A DNA stretch of 64,000 bases from Rhizobium oryzicola (lineage in GTDB: Bacteria; Pseudomonadota; Alphaproteobacteria; Rhizobiales; Rhizobiaceae), in NCBI RefSeq assembly GCF_030504645.1, contig NZ_JAUKWQ010000001.1, positions 682,001 through 746,000 of the forward strand. Reading direction: 5' to 3'. Positions within the stretch are counted from its first letter, which is position 1. Each line of letters starts with the position of its first letter. The notes under the pieces were generated by a model. The model did no database searches. It had not been told where the DNA came from and worked only from the letters and a program-made list of their open reading frames with translations. The translations under genes were made by a program, and so were the position numbers. Shown one piece after another: positions 47,891-58,620 of this stretch.

Positions 47891-48271
47891 ATGACTTTCA
47901 AGACCACTCTTGCGGCGGGCCTGACGGCTGCGCTTTTCATCACGCCTGTTCTCTCCACCCATGCGCTGGCTGAAGAGATGAAAATGCCGATGCAAGGCCA
48001 TGCCGCCCATGGCCAGACGGCATCCACCAAGGGCTTCGAAGAGGCCAATGCGAAGATGCACAAGGACATGATGATCAAGTACAGCGGCAAGACGGATGCT
48101 GACTTCGTGCGCTCCATGATCCCGCATCATCAGGGCGCCATCGACATGGCGAAGGTCGAGCTGGCGCATGGCACCGATCCGGCTATCAGAAAGATCGCCG
48201 AGGATGTGATCAAGGCGCAGGAAGCCGAGATCAAGGTGATGCAGGACTGGCTGGCCAAGAACGGCAAGTAG
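47891..48271 (+). CDS. DUF305 (CopM-type) exported protein
   Basis: A 126-aa protein with a signal peptide (MTFKTTLAAGLTAALFITPVLSTHALA) and the DUF305 signature FVRSMIPHHQGAIDMAKVELAHG, with paired histidines that in related CopM-like proteins bind copper or silver. ATG 47891 follows a GAAGAA-type site. Together with the preceding His/Met/Cys-rich protein it forms a two-gene periplasmic unit. Confidence 0.85.
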   Translation: MTFKTTLAAGLTAALFITPVLSTHALAEEMKMPMQGHAAHGQTASTKGFEEANAKMHKDMMIKYSGKTDADFVRSMIPHHQGAIDMAKVELAHGTDPAIRKIAEDVIKAQEAEIKVMQDWLAKNGK

Positions 48272-48378
48272 TCCAGCGATCGGCAATGGCCTGCCTTGCG
48301 GGCCATTGCTTTGCCGGACATTGCTTTGCCCGGCATGGCGAATAAATTATCAGGCGGAATACACAGGGAGGTTTCGCC

Positions 48379-49086
48379 ATGACCCTTCGCCCGCTGACCG
48401 TGATCGGCTTCGATGCCGACGATACGCTCTGGCAGAACGAACAGTATTACAGACTGACGGAAGCACAGTTCCGCGAACTGCTGGCGGATTATGCCGAGGG
48501 CGAGCATGTGTCCGAACGGCTGCTGGAGGCGGAAAAGCGCAACCTTGCCCATTATGGCTTCGGCATCAAAGGCTTCACGCTCTCGATGATCGAGACGGCG
48601 CTGGATGTCACCGAGGGCCGCGCGCCCTCCTCCGTCATCCGCGAAATCCTCGGCATCGGGCGCGAACTGCTGTCGCATCCGGTGGAATGCCTACCGCGAG
48701 CGCGGGAAACGCTGGAGGCGCTGCGCGGTCATTATTTCCTGGTGCTGATCACCAAGGGAGACCTGTTCGACCAGGAGCGGAAGCTGGCACAATCGGGGCT
48801 CGGCGATTTCTTCGATGCCGTCGAGATCGTCTCGGACAAGACGGCCACCACCTATCGCCGGATTTTCTCCCGTTATGGCGATGGGCCGGAGCGCGCCATG
48901 ATGGTGGGCAACTCGCTGAAGTCAGACATCGTGCCCGCCATTGCCGCCGGCGCCTGGGGCGTGTTCGTGCCGCACGCGCTGACCTGGGTGCTGGAGCATG
49001 TGGAGAAGCCGTCGGAAGCCCCGCGCTTTCGCGAGATTGCCGATCTCGGCGGGCTGAACGCGATCATCGAAGAGATTGGCGGCTGA
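48379..49086 (+). CDS. HAD-family hydrolase
   Basis: A 235-aa haloacid-dehalogenase-like phosphatase. Motif I is VIGFDADDTLW (Asp12, Asp14), motif II is the Thr in LITKGD, motif III Lys is VSDKTATTYRRIF and motif IV is MMVGNSLKSDIVPA. Substrate unknown; the GFDADDTLWQNEQYY form is that of phosphoglycolate phosphatase-like proteins of unclear specificity. GGAGG lies ahead of the ATG. Confidence 0.9.
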   Translation: MTLRPLTVIGFDADDTLWQNEQYYRLTEAQFRELLADYAEGEHVSERLLEAEKRNLAHYGFGIKGFTLSMIETALDVTEGRAPSSVIREILGIGRELLSHPVECLPRARETLEALRGHYFLVLITKGDLFDQERKLAQSGLGDFFDAVEIVSDKTATTYRRIFSRYGDGPERAMMVGNSLKSDIVPAIAAGAWGVFVPHALTWVLEHVEKPSEAPRFREIADLGGLNAIIEEIGG

Positions 49087-49134
49087 AAGCCTGTGCTGGG
49101 CACCACCGCTGTTTGCGTGAGAAAAGCGGCAACA

Positions 49135-49166
49135 GAAAGCCCGCCGGATTGCGCCAGCGGGCTTTC
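49135..49166. terminator. terminator hairpin between convergent genes
   Basis: GAAAGCCCGC (49135-49144) pairs with GCGGGCTTTC (49157-49166); the stem ends are A- and T-rich, so it can serve both the HAD and DoxX genes. Confidence 0.7.
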
Positions 49167-49197
49167 ACATGCGCCTTGGGGGCAGGGACTGTCTTGT

Positions 49198-49644
49198 TTA
49201 TGCCAGAACCGGTGCCGGGCTGCGGCGGGCGTCTAGCGAGAAGGCGCCGGCGCCAACGGTGGCGAGCAGGATGTAAGCGCCAGCCAGCGTGAAGTTCTTC
49301 ATCATCATGATCTGGTTCAGCGTGTTGATCCAGCCGAGAGCAGCATCCGGCCAGCCGGGAACGGCAACGGTACCGGAATGGAAGACCGCGCCGGTGAAGA
49401 CACAGAAGGCGGCGAGCGCCCAACCGACGATCTTGACCTGGAAGCCAACGAGAACAGCAAGGCCGGTGACGAGCTCAAACAGGCCTGCGAGGTAGGCCAG
49501 TGCCGTTGCAGCCGGCAGGCCAGCGCCGGTGATCATGCCGGCAGTTGCCGACGGATCGGTCAGCTTGCCGAAGCCGGACAGGATGAAGATGAAGGAGAGC
49601 AGGATGCGAACGAGCAGCAGAACTGCATTATTGGTGTTGGACAT
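49198..49644 (-). CDS. DoxX family membrane protein
   Basis: A 148-aa protein with four membrane helices and the DoxX-type start VLLLVRILLSFIFILSGFGKLTDPSATAGMITGAGLP, then LAYLAGLFELVTGLAVLVGFQ. Family members are linked to thiol redox stress and quinone-related functions; nothing more specific can be read. ATG 49644 lacks a strong ribosome site. Confidence 0.88.
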   Translation of the reverse strand: MSNTNNAVLLLVRILLSFIFILSGFGKLTDPSATAGMITGAGLPAATALAYLAGLFELVTGLAVLVGFQVKIVGWALAAFCVFTGAVFHSGTVAVPGWPDAALGWINTLNQIMMMKNFTLAGAYILLATVGAGAFSLDARRSPAPVLA

Positions 49645-49836
49645 GGGGGCAAACTCCAGAAAGTGCCGTGGGAGGCGTTAATCTCTGGAGCTGAATATGC
49701 GCCGGATCTCCGCAGTAGAAAAGATGAACGACAGAAGACAGATCGTTCATTTTTTATGAACAAACTGCGCGCATCACCATCTTGACCTCAACTACACTTG
49801 AGGTGCCACCGTGTTGTCCCAACTGGAGGACGCGAC

Positions 49837-50784
49837 ATGGTAAGACTGATTACAGACAGCGATATACAGGATATGTCTCTCGTCACTATCGCGATCGAAG
49901 CCGTTGAAATGGCGCTCGACTATCGCCGAAATGGGGCATTGACATCGCCGCCGAGGCATCCAGTCGCCATAGGTAGCGCTGGCAGCTTAGTCTTTACTGC
50001 CGGCGGATTGGACGGAGGCGCAGCACCCGTCGCAGGTTTCAGGGCCTATACGACATTCAATAGCGAGCGGGACGAGCAAATCGTTGCGGTGTGGGACGTT
50101 CACGTTGGTTCGATTCTCGGGCTATTCATTGGAACGAAACTTGGAGCGCTTCGCACTGGCGCGATTGGTGGCGTTGCCATCCGCCATTTGGCGCGCGCCG
50201 ATGCGCGGATCGTCGGTGTCATTGGCAGCGGGCTGCAGGCGAGGAATCAATTGGAGGCAGCGGCGTGTGTCCGAGACATTGAACTTGCCTATGTCTACAG
50301 TCGAAATCAAACGAATAGGCTGTCATTCGCTCATGACATGCAGGAACGCCTGGGCATCCCCGTGGTTGCTGTGGAGACCGCTCGCCACGCAGTAGAATCG
50401 AGCGACATCGTGATCTGCGCCACCTCCAGCAGCTTTCCCGTGATTGAGGCGGCGTGGCTGAAACCCGGAGCACACATCAATACTGTCGGGCCCAAAAGCA
50501 TCGATGCGCACGAGCTGCCGGTGGATGTTGGTATCTCCGCCTCACTCATTGCGACGGACTCATCGGAGCAAATGCTTGCATACCCGAAGCCGTTTTTCCT
50601 GACCGGCACGTCTGCCATGCAGCGTGTTGTCGATCTCGCCGGATCGATTGCATCGGACGCCTTCGCCCATCGGCAAAGGGAAGACATCACCTTGTTTTGC
50701 TCCACCGGGCTTGCCGGAACGGAAGTTCTCGTCGGCGCCAAGATATTGGAGCAAGCTGCTGTAGGCATTGAAATTACGCCCTGA
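49837..50784 (+). CDS. ornithine cyclodeaminase/mu-crystallin family protein
   Basis: A 315-aa NAD(P)-dependent enzyme. Residues 1-120 form the dimerisation part (LITDSDIQDMSLVTIAIEAVEMAL), and the Rossmann domain contains GALRTGAIGGVAIRHLARADARIVGVIGSGLQARNQLEA. The family includes ornithine cyclodeaminase, alanine dehydrogenase and ketimine reductases, so substrate is open. ATG 49837 follows TGGAGG. It lies 41 bp before an alpha/beta-hydrolase gene on the same strand, perhaps one operon. Confidence 0.88.
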   Translation: MVRLITDSDIQDMSLVTIAIEAVEMALDYRRNGALTSPPRHPVAIGSAGSLVFTAGGLDGGAAPVAGFRAYTTFNSERDEQIVAVWDVHVGSILGLFIGTKLGALRTGAIGGVAIRHLARADARIVGVIGSGLQARNQLEAAACVRDIELAYVYSRNQTNRLSFAHDMQERLGIPVVAVETARHAVESSDIVICATSSSFPVIEAAWLKPGAHINTVGPKSIDAHELPVDVGISASLIATDSSEQMLAYPKPFFLTGTSAMQRVVDLAGSIASDAFAHRQREDITLFCSTGLAGTEVLVGAKILEQAAVGIEITP

Positions 50785-50825
50785 ATTTTCCTATCGTCCC
50801 GGCATCACTTTGCTGGGGAAGATGG

Positions 50826-51851
50826 ATGGTCAATAAGAGAGTAGGTTTCCGAACGGGGCTTCTGCTGGACGAGGCGCGGCCAAATTGGACCGGCGATGGG
50901 CCGCGCCCGTTGCGGTGGTCGGCCTGGTATCCTGCTGCACCTGACAGCCCGACGACGGAAATCACCATTCCGCCGGGCAGGGCTCTCTATTCCCTTGGGC
51001 TGTTGGCACCGGAGGTGCCTCTGTCTGCGGAAGCCAATCGCTATCCGGTGGTGCTGATCTCGCACGGTACGGGCGGTTCGGCTTCCGGCCTCGGCTGGCT
51101 GGCGTCATCGCTCGCAGAGCAGGGCTATGTGGTTCTCGGTATCGATCACCACGGCAATACAGGCGTCGAAGCCTATCGACCGGAAGGTTTTCTCTGCTGG
51201 TGGGAAAGGGCGCGGGATCTCACCGTTCTGCTGGACCGACTGGCGGAAGAGGGGGCATTTGCCGGACGGCTGGATCTCGATAACGTATCGGCCGCAGGCT
51301 TCTCCTTGGGCGGCTATACGGCGCTGGTGCTGGCAGGCGCCATCACGGAGACGGATCGGATGCTGGCCTTCGTCAACGAGCATCCCTCCACCAGCGGCCC
51401 GCAGGAAATGCCGGATCTGGCCGCGCAGATCGAACCGCTGCTGTCCTCCAGCGCCGTGTTCCGTGCCTCCTGGGAAAGGCAGTCGCAAAGCTATCGGGAT
51501 GAGCGGGTGCGGACCGTTATCGCTATTGCGCCAGCGCCGCCGGTGCGCGGCTTCACGGAGAGAAGTCTGCGGGATATTCGCCTGCCCGTCACGCTCCTCT
51601 GCGGCGAGGCCGATACGGAAGCGCCGTATGATCTGTGCTCCGCCTGGCTGAACGGTCATCTGCCCAATAGCCATCTTATCAGCCTGGGAAAAGATGTGGG
51701 CCATTATACGCTGCTGCCTGTGGGCACGGAGACAGCCATTCGCTCCAACAGTGTTTATTGGGCAGACGCGCCCGGAGTTGACCGAGCTGCGGTTCACGCC
51801 AAGGCTGCGGAACTGACGCTGGCTGCCTTGCGGGCATCCGCCGCATCATAA
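50826..51851 (+). CDS. alpha/beta hydrolase, predicted dienelactone-hydrolase-like
   Basis: A 341-aa hydrolase. VVLISHGTGGSASGLGWLASSLAEQGYVVLGIDHHG gives the oxyanion strand, GFSLGGYTALVLAG the nucleophile Ser elbow and LCGEADTEAPYDLC the Asp region; HYTLLP near the end holds the catalytic His. No signal peptide. The upstream GGGAAGATGG gives a modest ribosome site. Lies downstream of the ornithine-cyclodeaminase-like gene. Confidence 0.85.
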   Translation: MVNKRVGFRTGLLLDEARPNWTGDGPRPLRWSAWYPAAPDSPTTEITIPPGRALYSLGLLAPEVPLSAEANRYPVVLISHGTGGSASGLGWLASSLAEQGYVVLGIDHHGNTGVEAYRPEGFLCWWERARDLTVLLDRLAEEGAFAGRLDLDNVSAAGFSLGGYTALVLAGAITETDRMLAFVNEHPSTSGPQEMPDLAAQIEPLLSSSAVFRASWERQSQSYRDERVRTVIAIAPAPPVRGFTERSLRDIRLPVTLLCGEADTEAPYDLCSAWLNGHLPNSHLISLGKDVGHYTLLPVGTETAIRSNSVYWADAPGVDRAAVHAKAAELTLAALRASAAS

Positions 51852-51866
51852 TCAAACCGCAAACGC

Positions 51867-51893
51867 AAAAAGGGCGACCAGAGGGCCGCCCTT
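51867..51893 (-). terminator. Rho-independent terminator of groEL
   Basis: On the minus strand AAGGGCG and CGCCCTT form the stem, followed by TTTTGCG; it lies 28 bp beyond the groEL stop. Confidence 0.8.
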
Positions 51894-51920
51894 CGCATAT
51901 AAGGTGCCGGAAGGCTGGAC

Positions 51921-53594
<1,674 letters not shown>

Positions 53595-53625
53595 TCAATC
53601 TGTGATGGATGAAGTTCGACTGAAA

Positions 53626-53922
53626 TCAGCCGATGATACCCATGATGTCGGCTTCCTTCATGATCAGAAGGTCTTCGCCGTCGAGCTTTACTTCCGTGCC
53701 CGACCACTTGCCGAACAGAACGCGATCACCGACCTTGACGTCGAGTGCAACGACCTTGCCGGATTCGTCACGCGCGCCGGTGCCGACGGCGACGATTTCG
53801 CCTTCCTGCGGCTTTTCCTTGGCGGTGTCCGGAATGATGATGCCGCCCTTGGTCTTGGCTTCGGACTCAACGCGACGAACGACGACGCGGTCGTGAAGCG
53901 GGCGGAAATTGGTGCTTGCCAT
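53626..53922 (-). CDS. groS: co-chaperonin GroES
   Basis: The 98-aa 10-kDa lid of the chaperonin. It has [36 protein letters not shown] with the mobile loop GGIIIPDTA, and ends in [13 protein letters not shown]. Normal length. First gene of the groESL operon; a CIRCE element lies 58 bp before the start. Confidence 0.98.
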   Translation of the reverse strand: MASTNFRPLHDRVVVRRVESEAKTKGGIIIPDTAKEKPQEGEIVAVGTGARDESGKVVALDVKVGDRVLFGKWSGTEVKLDGEDLLIMKEADIMGIIG

Positions 53923-53980
53923 TGTCTAATCCCTCGATCAAATGACCTTGACGGGTTTGAAGAGGCCCGTCTCCCTATCG

Positions 53981-54007
53981 TTAGCACTCAAGCATCGCGA
54001 GTGCTAA
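53981..54007. promoter_or_regulatory. CIRCE operator of groESL
   Basis: TTAGCACTC-N9-GAGTGCTAA (9 bp between arms) is a perfect CIRCE element, the binding site of the HrcA heat-shock repressor. It is 58 bp before groES and 40 bp before the divergent chrA start. Confidence 0.97.
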
Positions 54008-54047
54008 CAGTTTCGAGATAAGATCGCCGGGTGGACGAGTCAAGAAG

Positions 54048-55421
54048 ATGGCCCAAAAAATTCTTCGGTCCGCGGAACCTTCTTCGCGCCTATCGTTAAC
54101 GGGCGAGGCGGCGCCGGAGACCATGCCTTCGTTTGCCGAGATGACGAAGGTGTTCGCCCGCGTCGGCCTGCTTGGGTTCGGTGGTCCGGCGGGACAGATC
54201 GCCATGATGCACCGGGCCCTGGTGGAGGAGCGGCGCTGGCTTTCCGAGGAACGTTTTCTGCATGCGCTGAACTATTGCATGCTTCTGCCCGGTCCGGAGG
54301 CGCAGCAACTGGCCACCTATGCGGGCTGGTTATTGCACGGGGTCCGTGGCGGTATCGTGGCAGGCCTGCTTTTCGTGCTGCCGGGGCTGGCGGTGATTAT
54401 CGCACTCTCAGCGGCCTATGCGCTTCATCAGGATGCATCCTGGCTGAACGGCCTGTTCTTCGGGCTCAAGGCTGCGGTTCTCTCCATCGTGCTGCAGGCG
54501 GTGGTCCGCCTGGCTGCCAAGACCTTGAAGACACCCTTTTTACGCGCGATTGCCGTGCTGGCCTTCATCGCCCTTTTCGTTCTTGCCCTGCCATTTCCGC
54601 TGGTGGTGCTGGGGGCAGGCGTGGCGGGTTATCTGCGCGCTCGGCGAAGCGGGGTGGAGAAGACGGCCGCGCAAACACCAGCTGTTGATCGTCCGCCGCT
54701 GCTGCAATCGCTCGCCTCGTTGCTGTTCTGGGTCGCGGTCTGGCAATTGCCGCTGCTGATCCTCTGGCTGCTCGGCGGCGGCGGAGGACTCTCCTCCATG
54801 TTCGCCTTCTTCTCGCAGATGGCGCTGGTCACCTTTGGCGGTGCCTATGCCGTGCTGGCCTACGTCGCGCAGGTGGCGGTGGCACAGTATCACTGGCTGA
54901 AGCCCGGCGAGATGCTGGATGGGCTGGCGCTGGCCGAGACCACGCCGGGACCGCTGGTGCTGGTTCTCTCCTTCGTCGGCTTCATGGTGGGGTATCGCAC
55001 CGTGCCGGGCATCGATCCGGTTCTCGGTGGCATTCTCGGTTCGCTGCTCACCGCCTGGGCGACCTTCGTGCCGAGCTTCATCTGGATCTTCGCCGGCGCG
55101 CCCTATATCGAGCGACTGCGCGGCAACGCGTCTTTGTCCGCAGCACTTTCCGCCATCACCGCCGCCGTCGTCGGCGTCATCGCCAACCTGGCGCTGTGGT
55201 TCGGCCTGCATGTGCTGTTCGCCGAGGTGCGGCATCTGGCCTTCTTCGGCGGCGAGGCGGCGCCGGGCATTTCCTGGCCATTGCCCGCAAGCCTGAATAT
55301 CGCGGCGCTGGCCTTGTTTGCCGTATCTGCGCTCCTCTTGCTGCGGCTGAAGGTGGGCATGGTAAAGGTGTTGGCGATGACCGCGGCGGCGGGGCTGTTG
55401 CTGCACCTCTTGGGCCTCTGA
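54048..55421 (+). CDS. chrA: chromate transporter ChrA, two-domain
   Basis: A 457-aa inner-membrane protein thought to export chromate. Two CHR domains are present: the first begins FARVGLLGFGGPAGQIAMMHRALVEERRWLSEERFLHALNYCMLLPGPEAQQLA, the second at FFSQMALVTFGGAYAVLAYVAQVAVAQYHWLKPGEMLDGLALAETTPGPLVLVL; both carry the GFGG/TFGG and PGP motifs. Long form, ordinary length. Its start is only 40 bp from the CIRCE, so its promoter probably shares the groES regulatory region. Confidence 0.94.
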   Translation: MAQKILRSAEPSSRLSLTGEAAPETMPSFAEMTKVFARVGLLGFGGPAGQIAMMHRALVEERRWLSEERFLHALNYCMLLPGPEAQQLATYAGWLLHGVRGGIVAGLLFVLPGLAVIIALSAAYALHQDASWLNGLFFGLKAAVLSIVLQAVVRLAAKTLKTPFLRAIAVLAFIALFVLALPFPLVVLGAGVAGYLRARRSGVEKTAAQTPAVDRPPLLQSLASLLFWVAVWQLPLLILWLLGGGGGLSSMFAFFSQMALVTFGGAYAVLAYVAQVAVAQYHWLKPGEMLDGLALAETTPGPLVLVLSFVGFMVGYRTVPGIDPVLGGILGSLLTAWATFVPSFIWIFAGAPYIERLRGNASLSAALSAITAAVVGVIANLALWFGLHVLFAEVRHLAFFGGEAAPGISWPLPASLNIAALALFAVSALLLLRLKVGMVKVLAMTAAAGLLLHLLGL

Positions 55422-55516
55422 CACGGCAAAACGTGATGCGCCGCGGCAAATCTCCTTGCCATCTACGTCGAGCTTTGCCATGTCAGCGCCAGTCAATTCA
55501 GTAGGTGGCAGATTCC

Positions 55517-56368
55517 ATGGCACGACGCATCCAGACGCTTGGCGAGATCACACAAGGCTATGATCTCATTCTGTCCGACGTATGGGGCGTCCTGCACAAT
55601 GGGGTCGATGCCTTTCCGGCGGCCGGCATTGCACTGTCGGAAGCCCGTGCACGTGGCACCTCCGTGGTGCTGATTACCAATTCGCCGCGTCCCGCACCCG
55701 GTGTCATTGAGCAGCTTCGCGCACTTGGCGTACCGGACAGCGCCTATGACCGGATCGTTACGTCAGGCGACGTCACGCGCAAGCTGATTGCGGAAGGTCC
55801 GAAAAAGGTTTTCCTGCTCGGCCCGGATCGCGACCTGCCGCTGCTGGAAGGGCTGGATGTCGTGCGCGTTGCGGCCGACGAAGCCGAATCCATCGTCTGC
55901 ACCGGTTTCTTCGATGACGAGAAGGAAGTGCCGGAAGATTATCACGATATGCTGACCGCCTTTGTGGCACGCGACCTGCCCTTCATCTGCGCCAATCCCG
56001 ATCTCATTGTCGAGCGCGGCCATCGCATGATCCCCTGTGCCGGGGCAGTAGCCGCCTATTACGAAGATCTGGGCGGCAAGACGCGCATTGCCGGCAAGCC
56101 GCACAAGCCGATCTACGAGGCAGCACTTGCCGAAGCCGCTGCCGTGCGTGGTACTGCCATCGACCATTCCAAGATCATCGCGATCGGCGACGGCATGCCC
56201 ACCGATGTGAAGGGCGCTCTCGGCTACGGCCTCGACCTGCTCTATGTCAGCGGCGGTATCCATGCGGCGGAATACACGATCAATGGCGAAACGGACGAAG
56301 CGATCCTGAACGCCTATCTGAAGCGCGAAGGCGCAACACCCAAGTGGTGGATGCCGCGTCTGGCCTAA
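55517..56368 (+). CDS. class IIA HAD-family phosphatase
   Basis: A 283-aa sugar-phosphatase-like enzyme of the TIGR01459 type. Motif I DLILSDVWGVLHNG (Asp21), the capping-domain region with VLITNSPRPAPGVIEQL, and the C-terminal IAIGDGMPTDVKGALGYGLD (motif IV). ATG 55517 fits the start; a GTG at 55505 is possible. It lies 13 bp before ribF on the same strand, so it may hydrolyse flavin-related phosphates, though the substrate is unproven. Confidence 0.9.
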   Translation: MARRIQTLGEITQGYDLILSDVWGVLHNGVDAFPAAGIALSEARARGTSVVLITNSPRPAPGVIEQLRALGVPDSAYDRIVTSGDVTRKLIAEGPKKVFLLGPDRDLPLLEGLDVVRVAADEAESIVCTGFFDDEKEVPEDYHDMLTAFVARDLPFICANPDLIVERGHRMIPCAGAVAAYYEDLGGKTRIAGKPHKPIYEAALAEAAAVRGTAIDHSKIIAIGDGMPTDVKGALGYGLDLLYVSGGIHAAEYTINGETDEAILNAYLKREGATPKWWMPRLA

Positions 56369-56381
56369 CGGAACCTGATCC

Positions 56382-57362
56382 ATGACCGTATTCCACCGCA
56401 ATGAGAAGAAGGAAGCGCTGCCCACTGAGCTGAAGGGCGGCGTGGTGGCGATCGGCAATTTCGATGGCGTGCATCGCGGCCATCGCAGCGTGCTGGGGCG
56501 GGCATTGGCTTTGGCGGAAGAGCGCGGCGTTCCGGCGCTGGTGCTGACCTTTGAACCGCATCCACGCACTGTCTTCAATCCGGAAAAGCCGGTCTTTCGG
56601 CTGACACCTGCGCCGCTGAAGGCGCGGCTGCTGGAAGCGATGGGGTTCCGCTCCGTGATCGAATACCCTTTTGATCGCGAATTTTCCGGGCGCAGCGCCG
56701 AGGATTTCGTCCGCTCCATTCTGGTGGAATGGCTGGGGGCAAGCGCCGTCGTCACCGGCTTTGACTTTCATTTCGGCAAAGGCCGCGAGGGCGGTCCCGC
56801 CTATCTCATGGAAGCGGGTCGCAACTATGGTTTCGACGTATCGCTGATCGACGCCTTCCGCGATGAGAATGCCGAGGTGGTCTCCTCCAGCCGTATCCGC
56901 GAGGATCTGGCAGAGGGCGACGTGGTGGCAGCTGCCGGTCTCCTCGGCTATCGCTACACGGTGGAAGCCGAAATCATCGGCGGTGAGAAACTGGGGCGCA
57001 CTTTGGGGTATCCGACCGCCAACATGATGCTGGCGCCGGAATCCCAGCTGAGGGCAGGCATTTACGCCGTGCGCTTCCGTCGTCCGGATGGTTCGCTGCA
57101 TGACGGCGTTGCCAGCTATGGCCGCCGCCCGACCGTGACCGAAAACGGCGCGCCGCTTCTGGAGACCTTCGTCTTCGATTTTTCCGGCAGCCTGTATGGC
57201 GAAGTCTGCTCTGTGTCCTTCTTCGGCTATCTGAGGCCGGAACTCAAATTCGACGGGCTTGATCCACTGGTTGCGCAGATGAAGCAGGATGAGGCGGAAG
57301 CCCGTGCGCTGTTGTCGGGTGTCCAGCCGTTTTCCGAACTGGACAACCGCATCTGCTTCTGA
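56382..57362 (+). CDS. ribF: bifunctional riboflavin kinase/FAD synthetase
   Basis: RibF phosphorylates riboflavin to FMN and adenylates it to FAD. The N-terminal nucleotidyltransferase domain has GNFDGVHRGHRSVL (His31, His34) and VVTGFDFHFGKGREGGPAYL; the C-terminal kinase domain has GRTLGYPTANMMLAPESQ and the FDGLDPLVAQMKQDEAEAR end. The 326-aa length is typical. Upstream is the class IIA HAD phosphatase; 107 bp after it a short 55-codon ORF begins. Confidence 0.95.
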   Translation: MTVFHRNEKKEALPTELKGGVVAIGNFDGVHRGHRSVLGRALALAEERGVPALVLTFEPHPRTVFNPEKPVFRLTPAPLKARLLEAMGFRSVIEYPFDREFSGRSAEDFVRSILVEWLGASAVVTGFDFHFGKGREGGPAYLMEAGRNYGFDVSLIDAFRDENAEVVSSSRIREDLAEGDVVAAAGLLGYRYTVEAEIIGGEKLGRTLGYPTANMMLAPESQLRAGIYAVRFRRPDGSLHDGVASYGRRPTVTENGAPLLETFVFDFSGSLYGEVCSVSFFGYLRPELKFDGLDPLVAQMKQDEAEARALLSGVQPFSELDNRICF

Positions 57363-57468
57363 ATGCGGATCTTTAGGAAATCTTTATGCGCAATGGGCGA
57401 CTTCCAAATCGAAACATGATGCGTTGAAGTTTAGCTTTCTCATCGTCAAGCCCAAGAGGGAAACGACG

Positions 57469-57636
57469 ATGTACAGGCCAAGCATTTTTCACCCGCAGGA
57501 TCTTCTGCCCTGCTTCACTCCGCCCAAACACGTTGCCCGTGGTGATCGCGCGCCGAACCGGAAGGCGCGCGCGCATCTGAGCGTGCAACTCTGGCTTCGC
57601 CGCATCCGCTTGGCCTTATCCCGTTCAGGGGGCTGA
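57469..57636 (+). CDS. possible small basic protein, 55 aa
   Basis: Short ORF starting MYRPSIFHPQDLLPCFTPPKH and ending RIRLALSRSGG, with GAGGG upstream and high Arg content. It ends 8 bp before the DapA-like gene. Nothing supports function; coding status is uncertain. Confidence 0.3.
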   Translation: MYRPSIFHPQDLLPCFTPPKHVARGDRAPNRKARAHLSVQLWLRRIRLALSRSGG

Positions 57637-57643
57637 TGGAGAC

Positions 57644-58597
57644 ATGGTCATGTATCCATCGAATTTTTCCGGCACGATCGTTGATCTCGTTACGCCCTTG
57701 AGAGGCGGCGAACTGGACAGGACGGGCCTCAATCTTCTGATCGAATGGCAGATCCAGTCCGGCATCGAAGGATTGCTCGTTTGCGGAGAAGCAAGCGAAA
57801 GCCACTGCCTTTCCGAGAGCGAACGCGAAGCCGTCCTTTCCGCTGCCATTGAGGTGGCACGGGGGCGCGTGCCTATCCTCGTCGGCATCATGACAAACGC
57901 CACGACAAAGGCGCTTGCGTGGGTGGAGCAGGCCCGGCGGCTGCGCGCCGATGGTGCACTTCTCGTAACGCCTTATTACAACAAGCCCTGTCAGGAAGGG
58001 GTGTACCAGCACGTTGCAACTGTTTCCGGCGCTGCACGTCTGCCGGTTCTGGTGCTGAATCGTCCGTCGGCGACGGCGATCTCTCTCGGGGCGCCGTTGG
58101 TGGAGCGGATCGCCGACCTGCCGAATGTTGCAGGACTTGTCGATGTATCGCCCGATCATGCCTGTGCGTTCGCGATGTCCGCAGCTGCGCGCAGCCGGTT
58201 TGCCCTCTATCGCGGCGATGACCGTGGTGATCTGGCTTCTCTTATGATCGGCGCCACCGGTTGTTTTTCGTGGGTTGCCAATGTCGCCCCGCGTCTGGCC
58301 GTATCGCTGCAGCACGCCGCCAATGGTGCTAATATTCAGGCCGCGAGGGGGCTTCAGACAAGGCTTCAACCTTTGCTCGATACCATGCGTATCGATCATC
58401 CCGTCTCGGTGCTGAAGCAGGCCCTGGCCTATGTCTTTGGCATTTCGCCGGAGGTTCGCTTGCCCCTCCTGCCGATGGAAGAGCAGAACCTGCCGGGATT
58501 GCGCAACGCGCTGTCGCTGGTCGGGCTTTCGACTGAAATTCCTTTTCTATCCGCTGTCGCAGCCGCCACGAATGGTGGTCTGCGTCATCGATTGTGA
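57644..58597 (+). CDS. DapA-family protein lacking catalytic residues
   Basis: A 317-aa protein of the dihydrodipicolinate synthase/N-acetylneuraminate lyase fold. It aligns well to DapA (TIVDLVTPLRGGELDRTGLN at the start, LLVTPYYNKPCQEGVYQH, GATGCFSWVANVAP). However, the Schiff-base lysine segment (GIKEATG in DapA) reads GLVDVSP with Val166 in place of Lys; the Thr-Thr pair is Glu49-Ala50, and the binding Arg is Ala143. Only the YYN tyrosine remains. DapA chemistry is therefore unlikely; a regulatory or binding role, or a different reaction, is possible. A second Met at 57650 has the better ribosome-site spacing. The small protein gene follows after 23 bp. Confidence 0.75.
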   Translation: MVMYPSNFSGTIVDLVTPLRGGELDRTGLNLLIEWQIQSGIEGLLVCGEASESHCLSESEREAVLSAAIEVARGRVPILVGIMTNATTKALAWVEQARRLRADGALLVTPYYNKPCQEGVYQHVATVSGAARLPVLVLNRPSATAISLGAPLVERIADLPNVAGLVDVSPDHACAFAMSAAARSRFALYRGDDRGDLASLMIGATGCFSWVANVAPRLAVSLQHAANGANIQAARGLQTRLQPLLDTMRIDHPVSVLKQALAYVFGISPEVRLPLLPMEEQNLPGLRNALSLVGLSTEIPFLSAVAAATNGGLRHRL

Positions 58598-58620
58598 ACC
58601 TGTCTGCAAAGGAGAATGAA

